Assembly (NCBI GenBank): GCA_018242565.1
Contig: JAFEBR010000271.1
Location: 1 to 34,176 of the forward strand
Length of the DNA stretch: 34,176 nt
Source of the DNA: Planctomycetota bacterium
GTDB taxonomy: Bacteria; Planctomycetota; Planctomycetia; Planctomycetales; Planctomycetaceae
Direction: 5' to 3'
Both the position numbers and the translations under genes were made by a program. The notes beneath the pieces were generated by a model. That model saw nothing but the letters and a program-made list of their open reading frames with translations. It was not told where the DNA came from and made no database searches. Position 1 is the first letter of the stretch. The number at the start of each line of letters is the position of its first letter. Of the stretch, positions 14,607-21,950 are shown piece after piece.

Positions 14607-16547
14607 ATGTCGACTCGTCGCCGCGAATTCCTGGTCTGGATGCTGATACTGCTGGGCAGTGGATGCCAGAAATCAAGCCTGAGGTCTCAAACTCCGGATG
14701 ATGACGACGTCAAATCTCCCCAGACGCAATTCATCCGCGATCAGGTGACGGTCTCGGGCCTGAATTCCATCACCATCGAAGCGGTGGGTCTGGTCCGCAA
14801 CCTGGATGGCACCGGTGGCGACCCGCATCCGTCGGTGTATCGCACCATGCTGCTGCAGGACATGCGCAAACGCAATGTCACGAACCCCAATACGGTCCTG
14901 CAGGATCCGAACAATACCCTCGTACTGATCCGGGCGGCAGTTCCGCCGGTCATTGAGGTGGGCGATCGTTTCGACGTCGAAGTCGTGTTGCCGGAAAGTA
15001 CCGAAGCCACCAGCCTCAAAGGGGGCTGGCTGATGCAGGCCGACCTCGCTGAGCAGGCCCTCGTCCCCGGCGGACGCCTGCGACAAGGGCACATTCTCGC
15101 CAAAGCCGAAGGGCCCATCATGCTCTCGACCGGCGACGGAGAAGCCGCGTCACGCAACGGCGTGCTCAAACGCGGCCGCATCCTGGGCGGTGGTAAATAC
15201 ATCGGCGGTCTGACCCGCAAAGCCCGCACCCTGGGCCTGTATGTCCGCAGCGATCTGCGTGCCGTCCGTACGACCAAGAAAATCGCCGACCACATCGGCA
15301 AGCGGTTCCACTACCACGAACACGGCATCAAAAAGCCGCTCGCCGAGGCGAAAACCGACCAGCACATCGAACTCAAGATGCATCCGGCGTACAAAGAGAA
15401 TTTCATGCGGTATGTCCGCGTGATTCGCGCCATTGCCATCGACGAATCGCCCCTGGAACTCCGCGAACGGATGGAACGTCTGCGCAAGGCGCTGCTCGTG
15501 CCCCAGACCGCTTCAAACGCCGCCACGGAACTTGAAGCGATCGGCATCGACTCGAGCCTGATTCTCAAGGAAGGGCTGAAGAGCCCCGATCCCGAAGTCC
15601 GCTTCTATTCGGCTGACGCCCTGGCGTACCTGGGTGACAGCAGCGGAATTCCTGAACTGGAACGGGCCGTCCGCTACGAACCGGCCTTCCGCGTATTCGC
15701 CCTCGCGGCCCTCACGACGCTCGGGTCGCCCGAAGCCCGTGGCGTTCTGAACGAACTGATGCTGAAACCGACCCCCGAAATGGTGGATGGCCAGGAACAA
15801 CTCGTGGCCAGTGCCGAAACCCGTTACGGCGCCTTCCGGTCCCTGTGGACGATCGATCATCAGGATGAATTCATCGCCGGCGAATCGTTCTTCGATGAAT
15901 TCAATCTGCATGTGATTGACGCCGAGGGCGATGCCATGGTGCACCTGACACGCTTCCGCGTACCGCAGGTCGTGTTGTTCGGTCGCGATCAATCGCTGAA
16001 AACACCTTTAAACCTCTCGGCAGGCCGCCATATCATGATCACGGCCCCGTCGAACAGCGATACCGTGACGATCAGCCGGTTCCATGCCGATCGTCCGGAT
16101 GAAAAAGTGACCACGAGCACCAACCTGGCCGATGTGATCCGCGCGATTGGCCGCATGCGGGCCTCGTACCCGGATGTCGCCCAGATGCTGGTGCAGGCCG
16201 ACAAGCAGTCGAACCTGTCGGGACGCCTCGAAATCGACGCGATGCCCGCCGCCGGCCGCATCTACTATCGCACCGGTGTGCTGGGTGGCACAGAAAACAA
16301 GAAGGGTGTCCGGGTGGGCGATCCGAACCAGGTTCCCAACATGTTCCCTGCCACACCGCCGCAGGGTGGACGAGGCGGCGACAATGGCTCCCCCGCACCG
16401 GCCGACGAAGACGAACCCGAATCCGGGTCGGCCAGCGTAGCCGACGTCAGCGAAGACGAGGACGAACCGGAGAAGACCAGCCGGCCGAAAGGCGTCATGG
16501 GACTCTTCCGCCGTAAATCCGGCGGAAACCAGGAAGACTCGAACTGA
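14607..16547 (+). CDS. FlgI-like (flagellar P-ring-like) lipoprotein with HEAT-type repeats
   Basis: A 646-residue protein from the ATG at 14607 (AGGAG ten nt upstream). The N-terminus MSTRRREFLVWMLILLGSGC has a lipobox (LGSGC), so it is probably membrane-anchored. Residues about 40-240 resemble FlgI: VSGLNSITIEAVGLVRNLDGTGGDP, then DVEVVLPESTEATSLKGGWLMQADL and GHILAKAEGPIM. Residues about 290-390 have HEAT-like helical repeats (LILKEGLKSPDPEVRFYSADALAYLGD; FRVFALAALTTLGSPEARGVLNEL). The C-terminal 80 residues are acidic, low-complexity and end in a basic patch (PKGVMGLFRRKSGG). No other flagellar gene is present here, and planctomycetes commonly carry FlgI-like proteins outside flagellar clusters, so a flagellar role is not assured. 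The SMC gene follows after 57 nt. Confidence 0.75.
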   Translation: MSTRRREFLVWMLILLGSGCQKSSLRSQTPDDDDVKSPQTQFIRDQVTVSGLNSITIEAVGLVRNLDGTGGDPHPSVYRTMLLQDMRKRNVTNPNTVLQDPNNTLVLIRAAVPPVIEVGDRFDVEVVLPESTEATSLKGGWLMQADLAEQALVPGGRLRQGHILAKAEGPIMLSTGDGEAASRNGVLKRGRILGGGKYIGGLTRKARTLGLYVRSDLRAVRTTKKIADHIGKRFHYHEHGIKKPLAEAKTDQHIELKMHPAYKENFMRYVRVIRAIAIDESPLELRERMERLRKALLVPQTASNAATELEAIGIDSSLILKEGLKSPDPEVRFYSADALAYLGDSSGIPELERAVRYEPAFRVFALAALTTLGSPEARGVLNELMLKPTPEMVDGQEQLVASAETRYGAFRSLWTIDHQDEFIAGESFFDEFNLHVIDAEGDAMVHLTRFRVPQVVLFGRDQSLKTPLNLSAGRHIMITAPSNSDTVTISRFHADRPDEKVTTSTNLADVIRAIGRMRASYPDVAQMLVQADKQSNLSGRLEIDAMPAAGRIYYRTGVLGGTENKKGVRVGDPNQVPNMFPATPPQGGRGGDNGSPAPADEDEPESGSASVADVSEDEDEPEKTSRPKGVMGLFRRKSGGNQEDSN

Positions 16548-16567
16548 TTTCAGCGATTCACACAGGC

Positions 16568-16592
16568 GGCCGCCCGAGATGTCAGGGCGGCC
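16568..16592 (+). other. Stem-loop between the FlgI-like gene and SMC
   Basis: GGCCGCCC (16568-16575), loop of 9 nt, GGGCGGCC (16585-16592) is a perfect 8-bp GC-only stem. It ends 12 nt before the SMC start and abuts its ribosome site GAGGGAA (16594-16600). It could terminate or attenuate readthrough from the upstream gene, or limit translation of SMC. No T-tract follows. Confidence 0.5.
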
Positions 16593-16604
16593 TGAGGGAA
16601 CACG

Positions 16605-19600
16605 ATGCTCAAGTCGCTTGAACTGTTCGGCTTCAAGAGCTTCGCCGACCGCACGCGGTTTGATTTCGCGCCAGGTATTACCTGCGTCGTCGGACCGAAC
16701 GGGTCCGGCAAAAGCAATGTCGTCGACGCCATCAAGTGGATTCTCGGCGATCAGAGCCCCAAGAGTCTGCGCGGCAAAGAGATGACTGACGTCATCTTCA
16801 ACGGGTCGGCCAACCGGAAACCGGCGCCGCTCGCGGAAGCCATGCTGACGTTCGATAATGCCAAGCGGATTCTGGCACTCGATGCCGACGAAGTGCAGAT
16901 CGGCCGTCGGATCTATCGCTCGGGCGAATCGGAATACCTGATCAATCGTGTTCCTGCCCGTCTGAAAGACATCAAGGATCTGTTCCTGGGCACCGGGGCC
17001 GGCACCAGCGCCTACAGCATCATCGAACAGGGCCGCGTGGACCAGTTGCTGCAGGCCACCAACGTCAACCGCCGCATTGTGTTCGAGGAAGCCGCGGGCA
17101 TCAGCCGGTACAAAGTCCGCAAGGTCGATGCGCAGCGCAAGCTCGAACGCGTCGGCCAGAATCTGCTGCGGTTGACCGACATCGTCAAAGAAGTCGAATC
17201 GCAGCTTAACACCCTGCGAAACCAGGCCGCCAAGGCCTCGAAATTCCGCGAATACACCCAGGAACTCAAGCACCTGCGGGTCGGATCGGCCGCCGACGAC
17301 TTCCGGGCGATTCACGCCCGCCTGCAGGCCAACGACCAGAAACGACAGGAACTCGAAACCGAAATCGAATCGTGTGCCGCCGATGCACACGAATGCGAAA
17401 CCCAGCAGGCCGGTGCCGATGGCCAACTGGCCGAGGCCGAAGACCGGTTGCGCAGCGCCGAACGCCGCGAAGCCGAAAACCGCGAAGCGATTGCCGGCCA
17501 TGAAGCCACCGTCAAACACCAGGTGGCTCGGCGCCAGGAACTCGAAGCCGACTACCAGCGTCTGCACAAACAGCAGGCCGAACTGGCGGCTCGTGTCCAC
17601 GAAGTCGCCGGCGAATTCGAACAGACCGTCGTGGACCTCGAAAAGTACCGCGAGGAATTCACGCACCGTCGCGCCGCGCTGGTCGGTGCTGAAGCCACCG
17701 TGCGGGAACTGACCGAACGCGTCACCGTACTCCGCACGACCCTCGAACGCCAGCGGCACGAACTGCTCGACTCGGTGCGGGGCCTGTCGGCGTACGGCAG
17801 CCGGACGACGACCATCGACGCTCAGCTCAATGTGCTGGCCGAAGCCCAACAGGGCGCCGAGCTGCGTCTCGCCGAGATTGCTCGGAAAATCACTGTCTGC
17901 CGCGAACAATTCGCCGCCCAGGAAAAACTCGTCGGCACGGCCGCCGCCCAGCAGCAGACGCTGCGCGAAGAACTGCAGGCCATTCAGAGCCGTCGCGCGA
18001 CTGTCTCAAACGATCAGGCCGATGCCCAGCAGCGGCTGTCTGAACTGCGTGAACAACGCGGCGCGATTCACGCCCGCCGCGGCCTGCTCGAAGAATTCGA
18101 ACGTCGGCAGGAAGGGCTGGGAGTGGGCGTTAAAGAGATTCTGGCGCTGGCCAAGGAAGCGGAAGGCCCCCCCTGGAACCAGGTCCGCGGGCATGTCGTC
18201 GAATTGCTCGAAGTCGATCTCGAAAACGCCGCACTGCTGGAAGTCGCGCTGGGCGCCCGAGCCCAGTTGATCGTGCTCGACGAAGGAGCCCCCCTCGTCG
18301 ATTACCTGCTCGATGGCAAATGCCGGCTGTCGGGCCGCGTCGGCTTTCTGGCCCTCACGCAGTCCGAAACCGCCGAAGGCAAACCCACCTGGCCCGCGGT
18401 ACCGCAGGCTCCCGGCCTCGATCTGTCGGGCCGGCCCGGTGTCGTTTGCCGGGCTGACCGTCTCGTCCGTTCAGCGTCGGGAATTCACCGCCTGCCGGAA
18501 CGCCTGCTGGCGGACACCTGGGTCGTCGAATCACTCGAAGTCGCCATGGCACTGGCGGGCACCACTTTCGAGCCGTGCCGGTTCGTGACGCTGCAAGGCG
18601 AACTGCTGGAACCCAACGGCACGCTCTACGCCGGTTCGCTAAAGGGAGAAACGGCTCTCGTCTCCCGCAAAAGTGAACTCCGCGGCATCAAGAATGAACT
18701 CGTCCGTCTCGATCACCAGATTGGCGTGACTGTCGAGCTTCTCGAACGGCTGTCAGCCGAAGCTGCCGAGCTGTCGCAGCAGGAACAACAGATTCAGTTC
18801 GATCTCGACCTGTGCGCGCACTCGGTCGCCGAACTGCGGACCGCCCTCGGCGGCAAAGAACTCGATCTCGAACGGGTCGTCCGCCAGGAAGCCGATGCCC
18901 GGGCCGACCTCGAACAGACGCACAGACGCATCGACGAACTCCGCCCGGAATGGGACTCGGCCCAACAGGAAAAGGCCCGGTTGGAAGCGGTTCAGCACAC
19001 GTTGCAGGCCAACATTCAAACAGGCGAACAAGACCTGGCTCATGACGAAGCCCGCCTCAGCGAACTGCAGAATCTCTACGCGGCCGAACAACGCGACCTG
19101 GCCAAGTTCGAAGAACGCCTGCAAAACCTCGAAAGCGCCCGCACCCGCCTCGACCAGGAACGCTTCCAGCGCGATCTGCATCGGGAGGAAGCCGAACGCC
19201 GGTTCCAGATGCTGGCGGCCAAGCGCGACCAGATCGAAGTCGAAATCCAGAATTCGAACGCCGTCCTGCAGGATTTGGCGGCCCAGCGCGAAATCCTGGC
19301 CGCCGATGTCGCCCAGTTGCAGATCGAACGCGATCATGCCCGGTTACGCCGAGGCGAACTGTCGGAACGCGAACTGCAGGTCCGGCATCGGCTGCGCGAC
19401 TTGAAAGACCGTCATCACGCGCTGGAAATGCAATCCACCGAAGCCCGCCATCAACTGGCCAGCCTCGCCGACCGGTTGCGCGATGAATTCCAGGTCGAAC
19501 TGGCCGACGTCGCCGCCGCGGGAGCCACAGCCCGCGTCCCCCACTCGGCTCCCAGCGCCAACACCGACGAGACCGACGAAACGGGCGAACCGAACCAGCC

Positions 19601-20354
19601 TTCGCACGCCAGCGAAGCCGACGCTCAGATGTCTGACGAAGAGCATCGCGCCCATGTCGAAGAACAAATCAACAAACTCCGACGCAAGCTCAAGGCTCTG
19701 GGCCAGGTCAACACCGACAGCCTGAACGAACTCGAAGAACTGGAAACCCGGTTCGCCAAACTCAGCGGCCAGTTGCAGGACCTCGTCGAAGCCAAGAACA
19801 CTCTCGAAGAGATCATTCGCCGGATCAATGTCGAAAGCAAACGACTGTTCATCGACACCTTTACCGAAATCCGTGCGAACTTCCAGGAATTGTTCCGAAA
19901 GCTGTTTGGCGGCGGCGAAGGGGACGTCATCCTGGAAGATATGGAAGATGTGCTGGATTGCGGCATCGACGTGGTTGCCCGTCCGCCCGGCAAAGAGCTC
20001 CGCAGCATTTCGTTGCTGTCGGGGGGTGAAAAGACCATGACCGCCGTGGCCATGCTGCTTGCCATCTTCAAGAGCAAGCCCAGCCCGTTCTGTATCCTCG
20101 ACGAAGTCGATGCGGCACTCGACGAAGGCAACGTGAATCGTTACCTGGGGGTCATCCAGGAATTCCAGCAATGGACGCAGTTCATTGTGGTCACGCACCA
20201 CAAGCGAACTATGGCCGGCGCCGATGTGCTGTATGGCGTGACCATGGAAGAAGCCGGCGTTTCGAAACGCATGTCGGTACGCTTTGATGATATCTCGGAA
20301 GACGGGCACTTTAAGAGCCCGTCGACGCCGGCCGGAGCCACGCACGCCGCCTGA
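16605..20354 (+). CDS. smc: Chromosome segregation protein SMC
   Basis: A 1249-residue protein, a normal length for bacterial SMC. The N-terminal head has [17 protein letters not shown] and Walker A GPNGSGKS (residues 30-37), then the [22 protein letters not shown] and [11 protein letters not shown] blocks. Coiled coil (Q/E/A/R-rich) spans about 170-500 and 670-1010, interrupted by a hinge at about 500-660 ([35 protein letters not shown]). The C-terminal head has the ABC signature [15 protein letters not shown] (about 1137-1151) and Walker [16 protein letters not shown] (about 1162-1176). A T/D/E-rich insertion (about 985-1015) is unlike typical coiled coil. GAGGGAA precedes the ATG. SMC dimers compact and segregate the chromosome with the ScpA/ScpB kleisin complex; those genes are not in the window. 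Confidence 0.98.
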   Translation: MLKSLELFGFKSFADRTRFDFAPGITCVVGPNGSGKSNVVDAIKWILGDQSPKSLRGKEMTDVIFNGSANRKPAPLAEAMLTFDNAKRILALDADEVQIGRRIYRSGESEYLINRVPARLKDIKDLFLGTGAGTSAYSIIEQGRVDQLLQATNVNRRIVFEEAAGISRYKVRKVDAQRKLERVGQNLLRLTDIVKEVESQLNTLRNQAAKASKFREYTQELKHLRVGSAADDFRAIHARLQANDQKRQELETEIESCAADAHECETQQAGADGQLAEAEDRLRSAERREAENREAIAGHEATVKHQVARRQELEADYQRLHKQQAELAARVHEVAGEFEQTVVDLEKYREEFTHRRAALVGAEATVRELTERVTVLRTTLERQRHELLDSVRGLSAYGSRTTTIDAQLNVLAEAQQGAELRLAEIARKITVCREQFAAQEKLVGTAAAQQQTLREELQAIQSRRATVSNDQADAQQRLSELREQRGAIHARRGLLEEFERRQEGLGVGVKEILALAKEAEGPPWNQVRGHVVELLEVDLENAALLEVALGARAQLIVLDEGAPLVDYLLDGKCRLSGRVGFLALTQSETAEGKPTWPAVPQAPGLDLSGRPGVVCRADRLVRSASGIHRLPERLLADTWVVESLEVAMALAGTTFEPCRFVTLQGELLEPNGTLYAGSLKGETALVSRKSELRGIKNELVRLDHQIGVTVELLERLSAEAAELSQQEQQIQFDLDLCAHSVAELRTALGGKELDLERVVRQEADARADLEQTHRRIDELRPEWDSAQQEKARLEAVQHTLQANIQTGEQDLAHDEARLSELQNLYAAEQRDLAKFEERLQNLESARTRLDQERFQRDLHREEAERRFQMLAAKRDQIEVEIQNSNAVLQDLAAQREILAADVAQLQIERDHARLRRGELSERELQVRHRLRDLKDRHHALEMQSTEARHQLASLADRLRDEFQVELADVAAAGATARVPHSAPSANTDETDETGEPNQPSHASEADAQMSDEEHRAHVEEQINKLRRKLKALGQVNTDSLNELEELETRFAKLSGQLQDLVEAKNTLEEIIRRINVESKRLFIDTFTEIRANFQELFRKLFGGGEGDVILEDMEDVLDCGIDVVARPPGKELRSISLLSGGEKTMTAVAMLLAIFKSKPSPFCILDEVDAALDEGNVNRYLGVIQEFQQWTQFIVVTHHKRTMAGADVLYGVTMEEAGVSKRMSVRFDDISEDGHFKSPSTPAGATHAA

Positions 20355-20660
20355 TCGGCCAATCGGGCCTCGCTCAACCGGCCGCAAACCGGCGCAACGC
20401 GAAATCTTGCTCTTGACCCGAACGGGCCGGCCACTCTCGCGACAACTTCGTGTCGAATTTTTGCAGACGCCGGACCTGAGGTCTGCGACATGGTTGCCGA
20501 TTCTGCGCAACTGCTTGATTGCCATGCCGTTACAACCGCCCGGACACAGCCCGGCAGGAGCAATCGCTAGAGTCCGTATTGACGGAACTCCTATGCCAGC
20601 ACGGTCGTTCGTGCCAAAGAGCCTAAAGTCAGCATGGCCCGCGGATCGAAAAAATACGTT

Positions 20661-20743
20661 AGACGGTTAGAGCTGGAAAAGAACAAAGAATGCGTGTACG
20701 CCGTGCGTTCAGCGCGTTCGACGATTGGCAGCTCTAGTCGTCT
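20661..20743 (+). ncRNA. Candidate structured RNA with 15-bp closing stem
   Basis: AGACGGTTAGAGCTG (20661-20675) pairs along its full length with CAGCTCTAGTCGTCT (20729-20743) if two central G·U wobbles (20666-20738 and 20667-20737) are allowed. The 53-nt interior holds a second hairpin, CGTGC (20702-20706)/GCGCG (20712-20716), with a 5-nt loop. Because the wobbles become A·C mismatches on the other strand, the plus-strand transcript is favoured. It lies in the SMC to HTH-receiver gap. No known RNA family is recognised; it could be an sRNA, part of the 5' leader of the regulator gene or a processed 3' end. Confidence 0.45.
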
Positions 20744-21090
20744 TGAGTCGGAAGGGGGGTGAGGCCATTACAAAGACAAACCACACAATCTGTGCGGGAC
20801 AGTCGCTGTGCAGGCATTCTCTCCCTCTTTTCGGCGCCATGGGTGCGTCGGATTCCACGGCTGCCAGACCGGTAGCTGCGGCAAGAGGTCGCGACTATGG
20901 CGTACCACGTGACGTTGATTCGTTTTGTGAGTACCCGCTCGTTCCCCGCCAACGTATGGCGACAGACCGCTGAGGCGACTAAACCAACAGCAGTCTTTCG
21001 AAACCAGAGACTCGTTCCGACCCAAGACCACGGTGGTTCGCCAAGAGGACCACTAGGCAAGGACAGCCGACCAACGTGGTAGGGGCGTGT

Positions 21091-21143
21091 CTCCAGAGGA
21101 CCCGCAATCCTCTGCCCTGTTAGACAGTATATATAGTCTGGAG
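21091..21143 (+). promoter_or_regulatory. Possible ribosome-site-sequestering leader of the HTH-receiver gene
   Basis: CTCCAGA (21091-21097) can pair with TCTGGAG (21137-21143), which contains the GGAG of the downstream ribosome site (ATG at 21152). Two alternative hairpins use some of the same bases: CAGAGGA (21094-21100)/TCCTCTG (21108-21114), and AGAC (21122-21125)/GTCT (21136-21139). The first fold hides the ribosome site and the alternatives leave it open, which is the layout of a translational switch. An AT-only run TATATATA sits at 21128-21135. Inferred from base pairing only. Confidence 0.35.
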
Positions 21144-21151
21144 AGCCTGCC

Positions 21152-21724
21152 ATGAAGACGATCTTTACTACTGGACAGGTAGCTAAGATCTGTAAAGTAG
21201 CCCCCCGCACAGTCAGCAAATGGTTTGACTCGGGTCGGTTACGCGGATATCGAATCCCCGGTTCACAAGACCGCCGGATTCCACGCGAGCACCTCATCCG
21301 GTTCCTCAAAGAACACGGGATGCCGCTCGGCGAACTGGAAGACGAAGCCGTTGGCAAAATTCTGATCGTCGGTGCCGAATCCGGGATCCGCAACGGCCTG
21401 AAAGATCAGATGGGTGCCGACACCTTCAAGCTCGACTTCGCCAACAGCGGATTCGAAGCCGGCATTCAGGCTGAATCCCTGCATCCCGATTGCGTTGTGA
21501 TCGACTTCATGATGGGTCGCAACGAAGCCGTGATGATTGCCCAAAACCTCCGCAAGAACGCCGAATACCTGGAAACAGTGCTCGTCGGCCTCTTGAGCGA
21601 CGAAGACAACTCCAGCGGTTTCGACCGCTCGGTGTTCAACGAAACGTTCCGCAAACCGTTCGACGTGGCGCTGCTCGCCGAACGCATCCGGACGCTGGTT
21701 GGTCGCCGTAAACAACTCGCCTGA
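21152..21724 (+). CDS. DNA-binding protein: MerR/excisionase-type HTH plus degenerate receiver domain
   Basis: A 190-residue protein with GGAGAG at 21140-21145 before its ATG. Residues 1-56 are a helix-turn-helix of the HTH_17/BldC type (FTTGQVAKICKVAPRTVSKWFDSGRLRGYRIPG, then RRIPREHLIRFL). Residues about 68-185 follow a response-regulator receiver pattern: beta-1 KILIVGAES, phosphoacceptor-like D118 in CVVIDFMMG, and K168 in FRKPF. The acidic pair normally following beta-1 (DD) is missing (GAES), so phosphorylation by the standard Mg-dependent route is doubtful; it may be a pseudo-receiver used for dimerisation. HTH first and receiver second reverses the usual order. It is a single-gene unit closed by a strong terminator. 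Targets unknown. Confidence 0.83.
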   Translation: MKTIFTTGQVAKICKVAPRTVSKWFDSGRLRGYRIPGSQDRRIPREHLIRFLKEHGMPLGELEDEAVGKILIVGAESGIRNGLKDQMGADTFKLDFANSGFEAGIQAESLHPDCVVIDFMMGRNEAVMIAQNLRKNAEYLETVLVGLLSDEDNSSGFDRSVFNETFRKPFDVALLAERIRTLVGRRKQLA

Positions 21725-21844
21725 TCTGTCCCGGCTGGCGGTTTCGCGCCGGCCTCAGGTCCGGGTCTGGCGACAGTCACGGAGGCAACATCCCAGGCCC
21801 GGTCGGCGCGCTGTCGCTGGCTGATCGGATCTCAATGGAATGCC

Positions 21845-21877
21845 AGGCCCGTCTTCTCACGAAGACGGGCCTTTTTT
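21845..21877 (+). terminator. Intrinsic (rho-independent) terminator
   Basis: AGGCCCGTCTTC (21845-21856), tetraloop TCAC, GAAGACGGGCCT (21861-21872) is a perfect 12-bp stem followed directly by a T-run (21872-21877). This is the strongest canonical terminator in the window and ends the HTH-receiver transcript, 120 nt after its stop. The opposite strand lacks a T-tract, so it is directional. Confidence 0.92.
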
Positions 21878-21950
21878 CATTGCGCCACCCAGAGCCAGCA
21901 CGCCCGCGCCGCAACAGCAAGGTGGTCCGCAGCAATTGCAGTCACCGGAT

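Larger units (their letters stand above)
20355..21151. other. Long intergenic region (797 nt) with structured-RNA signals, no protein gene
   Basis: Open frames here are short, lack ribosome sites and resemble no family. After the SMC stop there is a stem GCAGAC (20463-20468)/GTCTGC (20481-20486), and a bulged hairpin at 20570-20590 (GAGTCCGT/ACGGAACTC). The two most notable elements, at 20661-20743 and 21091-21143, are listed separately. No tRNA, tmRNA, RNase P or SRP RNA signature was recognised. Confidence 0.55.

Noticed and set aside
16008-17909. 633-codon minus-strand open frame
   Set aside because: It lies across the FlgI-like gene and the SMC head, whose motifs are unmistakable. The F/G/R-rich translation is what antisense reading of GC-rich coding DNA gives.
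19344-20525. 393-codon minus-strand open frame
   Set aside because: Antisense to the C-terminal SMC head, with no motifs of its own.
20734-21393. 219-codon minus-strand open frame in the SMC to HTH gap
   Set aside because: It overlaps the HTH domain on the other strand, has no ribosome site and its composition is not protein-like.
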